DNA of 64,000 bases, taken from the NCBI GenBank assembly GCA_965202895.1, contig OZ241901.1, forward strand, positions 1,364,001-1,428,000, in the 5' to 3' direction. Below, piece after piece: positions 50,518 through 59,320 of the stretch. The translations under genes and the position numbers were made by a program. Positions within the stretch are counted from its first letter, which is position 1. The number at the start of each line of letters is the position of its first letter. The notes under the pieces were generated by a model. That model saw nothing but the letters and a program-made list of their open reading frames with translations. It was not told the origin of the DNA and made no database searches. The stretch is from JAJDXW01 sp965202895. Its GTDB lineage: Bacteria; Pseudomonadota; Gammaproteobacteria; HK1.

Positions 50518-51624
50518 ATGCCGATTACACGAAAACCTCTCCTCTGTCTGGATACCAACGCTTCCATCGACATCGGTGTCGTGAACAATCTGGAGCGCAC
50601 CGGCGGATCATTGGCCGAATCGTTGGACGCACAAAGCAGGAAGATCAACGAATCCTGGAAAAACGTGTTCTACGACGAAGTCATGGAGGCGCGCATCGCG
50701 AAAATCCTGCAAGACCGGCACGACCAGCTTCGACGAACCGCCAAGTTTCTGCAGATGGCCCGTGACCAGTCCGTCATTCGCCTGCCGGAGTTCGCGAAAA
50801 TCGAACATGTCCGAGTGAAGTCCGATGCGGGTTCGATACCGCCGTTTCCAGTCGAAGAGATTACTCACGACGTACACCGCATCTCACTGGAGATTTTTTC
50901 CACGACGACGTTGAGCTTGCAGGACTCCCTGATTCTCGCGTCCGCCACGGGAATGCGGGCGGACGCGCTCGTCAGCAACGACGACGACTTCAAGAGAGCG
51001 TTCAGCAGAGACGCGAAGCTTGCAGCATTGCGTGTTACCGGCAAGCCCCTCCTCCTGCTGGATCATCGCGAGCCCGCGGAGGTCGAGGGGAAAGAACAGC
51101 CGACCCTGTATTCCATGCTCCTGCAGAGCCTGCGCCGATACTACGGCACGCACCCCCGCTTCGGCCGGCCACTCTGGATCGACAGGCGCGGCGGCAGGCG
51201 CGACTGGTATCTCGCCTACCATCATCCGCTGCATCTCGGAACAATGGAGCCTTCCCTTGTTCCCGGACGCGACGGCATATCGATCATCGACGAACGTTCG
51301 TGGACGGTCTGCAAGGTCGGAGGGGTCTATTTCTTCGATGAGAGCTATCCTGAAGGAGTTACCAGGGAATCCCTCGAAAGGACGAAGCGAAACTATTCGG
51401 GCGCCCGCCGGCCGAAAAACCTGGAAAGGTATCTCAGGTTACCCGATCCGAAGAAGCCGGGATACATTCGGGTCGCCATAGAGCTGGATGGTTTCCCGTC
51501 GTCATGGGAGAGCTGGAGCGTCTCCGAGGGAGAGCGTTCCGACACCAAGAGGAACGCGCCGAAGGACGCGCGGGGGTTTGTCGAAACGGAGGTCGATCCG
51601 CCAATACCGAGTGGAGGCGCTTGA
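50518..51624 (+). CDS. PIN-domain protein of unknown function
   Basis: A 368-residue protein whose N-terminal ~190 residues fit a PIN nuclease: LLCLDTNASIDI (Asp12), TLSLQDSLILASA and DALVSNDDDF contribute the acidic metal ligands. The C-terminal half (YYGTHPRFGRPLWIDRRGGRRDWYLAYHHPLHLG, ISIIDERSWTVCKVGG) is unassigned, with many aromatic and basic residues. No cognate antitoxin is adjacent. The ATG at 50518 is chosen over the open extension to 50395. Composition is markedly less GC-rich than neighbours, and it lies directly after a tRNA gene, a common landing site for acquired DNA. Confidence 0.65.
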   Translation: MPITRKPLLCLDTNASIDIGVVNNLERTGGSLAESLDAQSRKINESWKNVFYDEVMEARIAKILQDRHDQLRRTAKFLQMARDQSVIRLPEFAKIEHVRVKSDAGSIPPFPVEEITHDVHRISLEIFSTTTLSLQDSLILASATGMRADALVSNDDDFKRAFSRDAKLAALRVTGKPLLLLDHREPAEVEGKEQPTLYSMLLQSLRRYYGTHPRFGRPLWIDRRGGRRDWYLAYHHPLHLGTMEPSLVPGRDGISIIDERSWTVCKVGGVYFFDESYPEGVTRESLERTKRNYSGARRPKNLERYLRLPDPKKPGYIRVAIELDGFPSSWESWSVSEGERSDTKRNAPKDARGFVETEVDPPIPSGGA

Positions 51625-51853
51625 GTACGGCGGCCGACCCGGACGGAGCGTCCGCCGGCCGGACGATCGGGGCGCGAACAAGACAAAGGGGCGAGGCGCG
51701 TTCCGGAATCGGCCGAGCCGCGATTCGGCGTACCTTGGCGGTGCGCCCGGCACCGGGGATCGGCGGGCGGGGCGGCTCCCTCCGCGACGCGTTCCCCCGC
51801 ACGAGGTTCGTTTCTTCCATCCGCGGGCCGCCGTCCGCTGTCCCGCCCGCCGG

Positions 51854-53248
51854 TCAGGCCGGGTCGCCGCCGTGCTCCATGAAGTCCCGGTCGATCTTCG
51901 GGAGCGGCTGGTCGTGGATCGCCGCCTCGAAGGCCTGGAGCCGCTTGTAGATGGAGAGGAGCTCGACGATGGTGGTCCAGGAGTTGACGAGGTACTGGAA
52001 CGAGTTCTCGACCCGGCCGAACGCCCGCACGATCTGCTGCATGACCCCGAGGGTGAACCCGGCCGCCACGATGGTGGGCCCGAGGGCGATGTAGGGGAGG
52101 AGCACCCCGACCTGGAGGTAGCCGTAGCGGACCACGTTGAAGTAGAGGTAGTTGAGGTAGAGGCGAAAGTAGTTCCGCCGCACGTCGTCGAAGAGCTCCG
52201 CGACGGTCGGGGGCCGGGCGCGGTTCGTATCGTCCTCGCCGTAGACCAGCTCCTTGCGGTAGGCCGCCTCGACCCGCTGGTTGCGGAACTCGAGGCCCGG
52301 CAGCCGGATGCCCGCGAGGGCGAGCAGGCCCGTGCCGAAGATCGACCAGAGGATCGCGACGAACACGAGGGCCTGGGGCACCTCCCCGACGATCGGCAGG
52401 TGGGTGACGAAGGAGGACAGGCCCCAGAGGATCGGGAGGAACGCGATCAGGGTCATCACCGAGTCGATGAGGCTCACCCCGAGGCCCTCCATGATGGAGG
52501 CGAAGCGCATCGTGTCTTCCTGCACCCGCTGCGAGGCGCCCTCGATGTGGCGCACGCGGCCCCACAGCGACATGTAGTGGTCGTTCATCGCGGTTCGCCA
52601 GCGGAAGATGTAGTGGCTGACGAAGAAACGGGTGAAGACGGCCACCGTGATGGCGACGAGCGCGATCTTGCCGAACGTGAGCAACTGGTCGAAGTACTCC
52701 CCGATCGAAACGCGGTGGGGATTCGCAAGGGCCTGCTGGACGAGGTCGTAGAAGGACCCGAACCAGTCGTTGATCATCACGTCGAGCTGCACCTGGAACC
52801 AGGTCACGAAGATGATCGCGGCCGACCCGAACACCGACCACCTCGCCCACCGATGCGGTGAGTACCGGTACCAGAACGCGAGAAAGAACGCATAGGAGAG
52901 GAGCATGTACTGGTAGAGCCAGAACGTCCGGGCGCTCTCCAGGGCCGCGTCGTGGGCGGCCCTGGCCGCCGCCTGCTCGGCCGACTCGGCCTGAAGGGTG
53001 GTGGCGGCGGCGCCCGGTCCGACCGGCGCCGGCGCGGCGCCGGCCGCTTCGTCCGCGCCCTCGGCCCGCGCCGGCAACTCCTCCGGCCCCGGTGGCTCGG
53101 ACGGGAACTCGTATCCGAACCACCCGCCCAGGCTGAGCGATTCCCCCGCGTCGCGCGCGAACGAGAACCAGAGCGCCACGCAGGCGACCGACCAGACCGC
53201 GAAGGAGAGGAAGAAGAGCTTCGGCCGGGGAAAGAAGGATTCGAACAC
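51854..53248 (-). CDS. sbmA: SbmA/BacA-like peptide transporter
   Basis: A 464-residue inner-membrane protein of the SbmA/BacA (peptide antibiotic, proton-driven) type. It starts MFESFFPRPKLFFLSFAVWS and has the family segments YRYSPHRWARWSVFGSAAII, TWFQVQLDVMINDWFGSFYDL, HYIFRWRTAMNDHYM and HIEGASQRVQEDTMRFA. About 55 Glu/Ala/Pro-rich residues (roughly 48-105) are inserted between the first and second membrane helices, making it longer than E. coli SbmA (406). The known role is uptake of antimicrobial peptides and, in symbionts, survival in host tissue. Confidence 0.9.
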   Translation of the reverse strand: MFESFFPRPKLFFLSFAVWSVACVALWFSFARDAGESLSLGGWFGYEFPSEPPGPEELPARAEGADEAAGAAPAPVGPGAAATTLQAESAEQAAARAAHDAALESARTFWLYQYMLLSYAFFLAFWYRYSPHRWARWSVFGSAAIIFVTWFQVQLDVMINDWFGSFYDLVQQALANPHRVSIGEYFDQLLTFGKIALVAITVAVFTRFFVSHYIFRWRTAMNDHYMSLWGRVRHIEGASQRVQEDTMRFASIMEGLGVSLIDSVMTLIAFLPILWGLSSFVTHLPIVGEVPQALVFVAILWSIFGTGLLALAGIRLPGLEFRNQRVEAAYRKELVYGEDDTNRARPPTVAELFDDVRRNYFRLYLNYLYFNVVRYGYLQVGVLLPYIALGPTIVAAGFTLGVMQQIVRAFGRVENSFQYLVNSWTTIVELLSIYKRLQAFEAAIHDQPLPKIDRDFMEHGGDPA

Positions 53249-53574
53249 GGTCTGCCCTCCGGGTCGTCGGGGCGGTGTACGGGGGACCGCGGCTCCCGCC
53301 GGAGAGGAGGGAGGCGCCGTCCGTTCAGGGGGATGCGGCTTCGATCGGAAGGACCGCCCGCGGGCGGATCACGCATCCGCGGCCGGAGCGCCGTCGGGGC
53401 CTTCCGGGCGCCGCCGTTCGGCCGGGGCCCGCGACGGGCGCCGATGGCGCCGACCGGCGGCCGATGATAGCGGAGCGCCTTCCCGAAACCGCCCCGGGGG
53501 CCATCCTGGGGCCACCCCGGGGGCCGCCCCGGGGACCGCCGTGCTCCGGGGGGCCGCCGGCCGCGCCGGAGGGA
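53249..53574. other. Intergenic, no gene seen
   Basis: Highly GC-rich sequence with GGGGCC runs between the leftward LarA-like gene and the SbmA-like gene. The open frames are arginine/proline-rich artefacts. No terminator or repeat is recognised. Confidence 0.4.
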
Positions 53575-54891
53575 TCAGTCCGCGGCGTGGCTCATCTCGA
53601 GCGCGATCGGTTCGAGGCGCCCGTCCGGGGTGAAGGCGAAGGGCTCGGGCTCGCCGATGGCCTCCATGTCCGGATGGGCGCGGACTTCCTCCAGCATCGG
53701 CTCCGACACCATGATCGTGCCGAGGGTCAGGGTGTCGCGGATGCGCACGATGCGCGCCTCGCCGGACTCCACCCGGAGCGCCGTCTTGGCCCCGAGCGCG
53801 ACCGCCTCCCGCGCGGTGTGCATGACGATCGGGACGGTCCCCCCGTCGAGATAGTTCGACGTGATGACGTTCGCCCACGTCGCCCCGTAGTCGATACGGT
53901 CGAACAGGCGGCGGGTGATCACGTCCGCGAGCCCGAGCCCGGTCGCGTTGCCGTGCGTGGTGTCGGTGAGGTCGAGGACCACGATCTTGTTGACGACGGG
54001 GTCGACGAAGCCCTCTACGCCGCGATTGTTCCGCCCGGTGATGTTCGGGTCGAAGCCGGCGCCGCTGATCTCCTTTCCCATCCGGTCGATGACGAGGACG
54101 TCGACGTCGTGGAAGAAGATGCGGCCCATCCGGGCCTTCGCCTCCGCCTGGAGCACGCGCTCGCGCTCGAACAGGCGCGGGGCGGGGATCGCCTCGACGA
54201 TCGCCGTCTCGTCGTAGGCGTTCTCGACGAGCCCGACGCCGAACAGGAACGGGGTGTTCGCGAGCACGTGCTCCGCGACCTTCGGGAGGAGGTCCCCGAA
54301 GCGGTCCATGCCGTGGAAGTGGAGGGCGGTCGCGCCGGCGTGCTTGCCCATGCCGATGCCGATCATCTTGACGATGCCGCTCTCGACGTCGGCCCGGAAG
54401 TTGGTATGCGGCTTGATCCGGTTGATGAGCACGATGCCGTCCGCCTCGTGCGCGTACCGGTCGACGTGGATCGGGGTGCCGTCGTCCAGCGCCCCGATGA
54501 CGACGGTGTCCATGGTGGACCGCACCGGCGCCCCCATCGCCGCCTCGGTGATCCCGTAGCCGGCGAGGACCCCGGTCTGGCCGAGGGCGGTCGCGCCGCC
54601 GTGGCTGCCCATCGCGGGGAAGATGAAGGGCTCCGCGCCGAGGCGCCGCAGCGCCTCCACCACCGTCTTCGCGGTCTCGGCGACGTTGGCCACGCCGCGG
54701 CTCCCGCACCCGACCGCGATCCGCTGTCCGGGCTCGACGAGGCCCGCGACCTCGGGCCGCTCCAGCTCGGCGCGCACGGCGGCGCCCACGTCGCCGAGGC
54801 GGGTGGGGTCGAAGGTCTGGCGCACGCGGGCCATGCGCGGGAGGGGTACGTCGAGCCCTCCGGCGATGGGCACTTCGAAGCGGTCGCTCAT
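53575..54891 (-). CDS. LarA-like protein (DUF2088, lactate racemase N-terminal type)
   Basis: A 438-residue protein. GQRIAVGCGSRGVANVAETAKTVVEAL, FIFPAMGSHGGATALGQ and RIKPHTNFRADVESGIVKMIGIGMGKHAGA are the DUF2088 landmarks; histidines in SHGG and KHAGA recall catalytic His residues in LarA, a nickel-pincer racemase. The nickel-pincer maturation genes larB, larC and larE are not in the window, so 2-hydroxy-acid racemase/epimerase activity is uncertain. Homologues are common beside sugar-acid catabolism genes. It precedes the VOC gene by a 313-base gap. Confidence 0.8.
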   Translation of the reverse strand: MSDRFEVPIAGGLDVPLPRMARVRQTFDPTRLGDVGAAVRAELERPEVAGLVEPGQRIAVGCGSRGVANVAETAKTVVEALRRLGAEPFIFPAMGSHGGATALGQTGVLAGYGITEAAMGAPVRSTMDTVVIGALDDGTPIHVDRYAHEADGIVLINRIKPHTNFRADVESGIVKMIGIGMGKHAGATALHFHGMDRFGDLLPKVAEHVLANTPFLFGVGLVENAYDETAIVEAIPAPRLFERERVLQAEAKARMGRIFFHDVDVLVIDRMGKEISGAGFDPNITGRNNRGVEGFVDPVVNKIVVLDLTDTTHGNATGLGLADVITRRLFDRIDYGATWANVITSNYLDGGTVPIVMHTAREAVALGAKTALRVESGEARIVRIRDTLTLGTIMVSEPMLEEVRAHPDMEAIGEPEPFAFTPDGRLEPIALEMSHAAD

Positions 54892-55204
54892 GTCGGCGTC
54901 CCTCGAGGATCCGGGAAGGAGCCTTACTCTAGCAGGATGCGGGTCCCGCCCGCCCCTCCGCGAGCCCGCGCGAGCCTTCGCCGGGCCGGGCCGCGTTCCG
55001 CCCACGTCCCGTGTGCGCCGGCGGCCCGCGGAGACGAAGACGTCGCGGTCGAAGGCGGGGCGGCCGTTTCCGGCGGATCGCACTCCGACCAGCGCCCTGC
55101 CCGTTCCGGCCCGCGCGGGCGGCGCGGCGATGTTCCGGCCCCGGCGGCCATACGCGGCGCCGTCGTCGGGGACCGCCGCCGTCCGTCCGGGCGGTGTACG
55201 GCCG
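54892..55204. other. Intergenic, no gene seen
   Basis: GC-rich stretch between the LarA-like and VOC genes, both transcribed leftward. Open frames are low-complexity. No repeat of the interspersed families is present. Confidence 0.4.
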
Positions 55205-55681
55205 TCAGGGCGGCGCCATGCCCTTCCTGCGGAGCTCCTCGAGGGCCTCGCCGGTCTTCCGCAAGCCCCCGAGCCCCATGCCGCGAAGGACGTGGTCGGC
55301 CTTCGTGAACTGGATGTTCGTGTAGGTGGTGATCTCGACCCGGTTGCCCCAAGGGTCCAGGAAATCGAGGAACCGCCCGCCGAGGAGCTCCACCCCCATC
55401 TCGTCGAGGGTCCGGCGCACCAGCTCCTTGTCGTCCACCGCGATGCCGAAGTGCCGGTCGTCGTCCGGCGCTTGCCGGCGCCCCTTCGAGAAGTTGATGA
55501 ACTGGTCTCCGAAGTAGATGAAGGCGGCGCTCTCGCTCCGCCTCGCGATCTCGAACTCCAGGAACCTGCCGTAGAAGGCGAGCGCATCGTCGACGTCCCC
55601 GACCTCGAGGGCGACGTGGTTGATCCCGATCGCTCGGGCCTTGCGGGCGGGGCGGTTGCCGTTCATGGATTCCTCACTCAT
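55205..55681 (-). CDS. VOC/glyoxalase-family metalloprotein
   Basis: A 158-residue single-domain vicinal-oxygen-chelate protein. INHVALEVGDVDDALAFYGRFLEFEI supplies the first metal His; FGIAVDD and FLDFLDPWGNRVEITTYTNIQF give the second half with Glu. Members include glyoxalase I, ring-cleaving dioxygenases and resistance proteins; this one cannot be placed. The ATG at 55681 overlaps the stop codon of the upstream cassette gene (ATGA). GAGAGGAG ahead of it is a good ribosome binding site. Confidence 0.8.
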   Translation of the reverse strand: MSEESMNGNRPARKARAIGINHVALEVGDVDDALAFYGRFLEFEIARRSESAAFIYFGDQFINFSKGRRQAPDDDRHFGIAVDDKELVRRTLDEMGVELLGGRFLDFLDPWGNRVEITTYTNIQFTKADHVLRGMGLGGLRKTGEALEELRRKGMAPP

Positions 55682-56187
55682 GGCGAGCTCCTCTCTGCCG
55701 GGGTTCGACCCCGTTCCTGCTTTGCTCTCCCGCCGAATGCTCGTAATATGCGGCGCCTTGCCTCCATGGATCCGCATCCTGTCCCTTCCAGTTTCAGGAA
55801 GATTTCAGCATGGCATGGATTTTCTTCCGTTCCCGCATCCACGATGCTCACTATCCTGTCTCCATTCTCGCAGATCCGTCTCAGCTCTCCTGCCCGCGCG
55901 TATACCCTGTGCAAGACCCTTCGGAGGTTCGCCAGGCCCGGGTCGAATTCCGGAGAAGGAGACTTCCTTCTCGTCACCGAGAGCCCCGATCCGCTCCGGC
56001 CCAGCAATTGCTTCCTCGGAAATGCGGCCTCGGTCGGTTCGACTCCCCGGTAGATTTCTCCTTCGGTTCTCAATTCCCGCTCGACGAATTCTTCGTCCTG
56101 CACCACGCCCGGGGAATGCGGAGACCGGAGCGTTTCCTCTTCGGGAAACTTCTGCCCCAGCTTCACGTTTCGTCGCGTCACCGGCAT
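55678..56187 (-). CDS. Hypothetical protein, third gene of the TIGR04255-like cassette
   Basis: A 169-residue protein with no family I recognise. Charged throughout, with no signal peptide or membrane helix. LANLRRVLHRVYARAGEL and the closing ENPCHAEIF motif look like conserved blocks. It overlaps the preceding gene by 10 bases and its stop overlaps the VOC start. The last ~25 residues have higher-GC codons, so the cassette boundary may fall there. Codon use differs from the chromosome around it. Confidence 0.55.
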   Translation of the reverse strand: MPVTRRNVKLGQKFPEEETLRSPHSPGVVQDEEFVERELRTEGEIYRGVEPTEAAFPRKQLLGRSGSGLSVTRRKSPSPEFDPGLANLRRVLHRVYARAGELRRICENGDRIVSIVDAGTEENPCHAEIFLKLEGTGCGSMEARRRILRAFGGRAKQERGRTPAERSSP

Positions 56188-56765
56188 CCCTCCAACGCCG
56201 TCGAGAGCGTTGCCGGCATCGGATCCCCCGATTCGATCATCCAGACCGATTCTTTCCGGATCCCGGCGTCTTCGTCCAGAACCAGGTACTCTACGTGCTC
56301 CGATACTCCCGCACTGACTTCGATATGAATATTTTCTCTTCCCCAGGCAATTCCGATTTCTCCGTCATTGCATACGTAGACACGCCCCTTCAGCGCGGTA
56401 ACCGGGATCGCCTCCACGACCCGGAATATCCGGTCGAGTGATTTCCCCCATTCGCTCCCCCCCGGCGGCCCATCCATTTGCGCAGCCAGAACTTCGGCGT
56501 ACAGTTCGTTCCGAAGTCCGTCGCGCTGCCGCTCCCTCTCCACCCCGAGGGTGAAATCCTTTCCGGCCGCGTATCGCTCCCTCCGAGCCCCTGCTTTGCT
56601 CGTCTCCGCGACGATCCGCAGGGTCCGCCCCGCTGCCCCTCCGCTATCTTCCGGACCCTTGTCCGGCACCGTGCTCGGGGCCATGAAGTCATCTCCTTCC
56701 ACCCCTTGGAGCCCGCTCCGTCCGTCGTACCCCGTCGCCCAGACTGGTTCCCAGCTTTCGTTCAT
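56178..56765 (-). CDS. Hypothetical protein, second gene of the TIGR04255-like cassette
   Basis: A 195-residue soluble protein. The first ~60 residues appear disordered. The centre has WGKSLDRIFRVVEAIPV, followed by YVCNDGEIGIAWGRENIHIEVS and VEYLVLDED, a beta-rich core with the arrangement G-E-x-x-x-x-W common to small hypothetical proteins found beside TIGR04255 genes. It starts 13 bases after the stop of the first gene and overlaps the third. No catalytic residues can be named. Confidence 0.55.
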   Translation of the reverse strand: MNESWEPVWATGYDGRSGLQGVEGDDFMAPSTVPDKGPEDSGGAAGRTLRIVAETSKAGARRERYAAGKDFTLGVERERQRDGLRNELYAEVLAAQMDGPPGGSEWGKSLDRIFRVVEAIPVTALKGRVYVCNDGEIGIAWGRENIHIEVSAGVSEHVEYLVLDEDAGIRKESVWMIESGDPMPATLSTALEGCR

Positions 56766-56778
56766 GGCCGAACCCTTC

Positions 56779-57633
56779 CTATTTCGCCCACAGATGGATG
56801 GAGTTCCGGGCTTCCTCGGTCAAGACCCGACCGAACACGTTTTTCGTCTGCGTGTGCAGCCATTCGAACCTGGCCGCACCGCCGTCCGACCTTTCCTTCA
56901 CGACCTGCAGGTGGCTGAACCCTTTCTGAAGCGAGAAAAGTCTTTTCGTTCCTCCGTGCCCCAGCCGGGCCGTCGTGGTAATGGATACCCCGAATTTTTC
57001 CTCCTGTCGCACCATTCCCTTGCTTGCATCCAGGTGGACCCTTTCCAGATAATTTTCCCCGGGCCAGTCGTTCTGGTCCTTCATCCATCCCTGGTGAGAG
57101 TGCCATAAAGGCCCGTGTCCCGACACCGAGCTTCCGATCATTCCTTCCTCGTGCGAAAGCAGCCCTTCGACGTCATAGTCATCTTCTTCTCCATCCCAGA
57201 CGAACAAATCCTGGTAAGTCAGCTCAGCGGCCGTTATCCCGGTATCTCTTCCATTCAGACTCTTCCCCACCATCCGGAACAGGTTGCCCGCCACCTGCCA
57301 CACCTGTTCCCAGCGCGAGTACTTTCCACAGGTGACCCGCACCTGATTTCCTTCGAATCCCAGCTCCCACTCCCTGCTTCCGTCTCTGGAGACCGCCGTG
57401 TAAACCATCGGAGCCATCGGCTCCGGCGGTGCGCCCACTCCCGGCCCCCGGATCCGCGGGCCCAGATTCACCAGGACCTGTTGGCCTTGTACTCGTCTCG
57501 GCAGAACCTGTTGCCAGTATTTCTCGTACCCTTGCTCGACGAACGGCTGATCTTCGGCTAGCCACGGACGATCGACGTCGAGCACGAAATGTACTTCGAT
57601 TATCGCATGTGATTTGTTGATCGGCTTGAACAT
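56779..57633 (-). CDS. TIGR04255-like protein, first gene of a three-gene cassette
   Basis: A 284-residue protein resembling the sporadically distributed TIGR04255 family: N-terminal MFKPINKSHAIIEVHFVLDVD, the centre FEGNQVRVTCGKYSRWEQVW and ITAAELTYQDLFVWDGE, and the ending WLHTQTKNVFGRVLTEEARNSI. No enzymatic motif is seen, and the biological role of the family is unknown. The ATG at 57633 is used; a longer start at 57675 is possible. Composition is clearly less GC-rich than the aminotransferase gene that diverges from it. Operon with the next two genes. Confidence 0.6.
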   Translation of the reverse strand: MFKPINKSHAIIEVHFVLDVDRPWLAEDQPFVEQGYEKYWQQVLPRRVQGQQVLVNLGPRIRGPGVGAPPEPMAPMVYTAVSRDGSREWELGFEGNQVRVTCGKYSRWEQVWQVAGNLFRMVGKSLNGRDTGITAAELTYQDLFVWDGEEDDYDVEGLLSHEEGMIGSSVSGHGPLWHSHQGWMKDQNDWPGENYLERVHLDASKGMVRQEEKFGVSITTTARLGHGGTKRLFSLQKGFSHLQVVKERSDGGAARFEWLHTQTKNVFGRVLTEEARNSIHLWAK

Positions 57634-57813
57634 TTCAATGTTCTGCCCTTTTCCGGAAAAGGCCTCCACCATCATGATCGTACCCGGGTCGCGGGGCGGC
57701 TTCAAGACTGCGTATCGGACAGGCAGCCGCCGCCCAAAGGCAGCGCCCGCTACGCCATCATGCTGCGGTACGATCCGGCCCGGAACCAGGAGGGCGGACG
57801 GAGAGGCACGATC

Positions 57814-59001
57814 ATGCCGAAGCTGAGCGAACGGATGGCGCATCTCGGGACCGAGACCGCGTTCGAGGTGCTGGCCCGGGCCGAGGAGCTCGCGCGCGGC
57901 GGGCGCGACGTCATCAACCTCGGCATCGGCCAGCCCGACTTCAAGACCCCGCCCCACATCGTGGAGGCGGCGGTCAAGGCCCTTCGCGACGGCCACCACG
58001 GCTATACCCCGGCCCCCGGCATCCCGGCGCTTCGCGAGGCGGTCGCGGCGGACGTCGCGGCGCGCCGCGGGGTGGAGGTGGACCCGGCCCGGATCGTGGT
58101 CGTGCCGGGCGGCAAGGTCACGATGTTCTTCGCGATCCTCATGTTCGGGGAGCCGGGCACGGAGATCATGTACCCCAACCCCGGCTTTCCCATCTACGAG
58201 TCGGTCATCGAGTGGAGCGGGGCGAAGGCGGTCCCGATCCCCCTCCTCGAGAGCCAGGACTTCTCCTTCGACGCGGAGGCGGTGCTCGCGAACGTCACCC
58301 CCGCGACCCGCCTCATCATCCTCAACACGCCGGCCAACCCCACCGGCGGGGCGGTCCCGAAGAGCGAGATCGACAAGCTCGCGGCGGGCCTCTCGGAGCA
58401 CCCGGACGTGGCCGTGCTGAGCGACGAGATCTACTGCCGCATCCTCTACGACGACCGCGAGCACGCGAGCCTCCTCACCTATCCCGAGATCGCCGACCGG
58501 GTCATCCTCCTCGACGGATGGAGCAAGACCTTCGCGATGACCGGATGGCGGCTCGGCTACGCGGTATGGCCGGAGGACCTCGCCGAGCACGCTGCCCGTC
58601 TCGCCATCAACTGCCACTCGTGCGTGAACGCCCCCACCCAGTTCGCCGGGATCGCGGCCCTCGAAGGGCCGCAGGACGCGGTGGGCGAGATGGTGGCCGC
58701 GTTCGACGAGCGCCGCTCGGTCATCGTGGACGGGCTGAACGCCCTCCCCGGCGTCACGTGCCGGACGCCGGGCGGCGCGTTCTACACCTTCCCCAACGTG
58801 ACGGGCACCGGGCTCGACGCCCGCACCTTCCAGAACCGGCTCCTCGAAGGGGCGGGGGTGGCGACGGTGGCGGGAACGAGCTTCGGGGCGCTCGGGGAGG
58901 GCTACGTCCGCTTCTCGTACGCGAACAGTACGGAGAACATCCGCCGCGCCCTCGAGCGCGTGGGCGACATGCTCGCCGGCAGCAACGATCCCGCGGCGTA
59001 A
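57814..59001 (+). CDS. Class I/II aminotransferase
   Basis: A 395-residue fold-type I PLP enzyme, aspartate-aminotransferase-like (subgroup I gamma/AlaT-like). NLGIGQPDFKTPPHI, GYTPAPGIPALREAVA, LNTPANPTGG and SDEIYCRILYD are typical, and the PLP Lys lies in DGWSKTFAMTGWRLGYAV. The C-terminus has FSYANSTENIRRALER with the substrate Arg expected nearby. The ATG at 57814 follows GAGAGG. It diverges from the cassette genes. Exact amino donor unknown. Confidence 0.9.
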   Translation: MPKLSERMAHLGTETAFEVLARAEELARGGRDVINLGIGQPDFKTPPHIVEAAVKALRDGHHGYTPAPGIPALREAVAADVAARRGVEVDPARIVVVPGGKVTMFFAILMFGEPGTEIMYPNPGFPIYESVIEWSGAKAVPIPLLESQDFSFDAEAVLANVTPATRLIILNTPANPTGGAVPKSEIDKLAAGLSEHPDVAVLSDEIYCRILYDDREHASLLTYPEIADRVILLDGWSKTFAMTGWRLGYAVWPEDLAEHAARLAINCHSCVNAPTQFAGIAALEGPQDAVGEMVAAFDERRSVIVDGLNALPGVTCRTPGGAFYTFPNVTGTGLDARTFQNRLLEGAGVATVAGTSFGALGEGYVRFSYANSTENIRRALERVGDMLAGSNDPAA

Positions 59002-59320
59002 CCTCGCCGCAAAAACGCGATTGGCGGCCGGGGGCTTCCCTTCCCCCATCCCCCTTCCCCCGGGGCATTCGTCATGGGCTTGCGAGCGACGTCGAGGCGG
59101 TTCGCCTCATCGCGCGGCCGAGCGGCCGTCTTCCCGTCTCGCGACGAGGAAGCACCTCGGCGACCCGACGATACTATGACTCCGAATCTCTTCCGGGCGC
59201 TGCGCCGTTCCGCGCCGAGGGCTTCATCGACCCTCGACGGCTCGAACCGTCGTGTCGCGGGAAGGCGTTGCCGCCGCCGCGGGCCAACGTGTCCGGCGCG
59301 CGCGTGCCATACTCGCCGCC
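59002..59320. other. Intergenic, no gene seen
   Basis: About 320 bases before the AAA ATPase gene. No promoter hexamer pair is convincing. An open frame reaching 59252 adds arginine-rich residues unlike the family. Confidence 0.35.

Noticed and set aside
50300..51900. Integration att site using the tRNA 3' end
   Set aside because: I searched downstream for a repeat of the T-arm/acceptor sequence and found none in the window, and there is no integrase gene.
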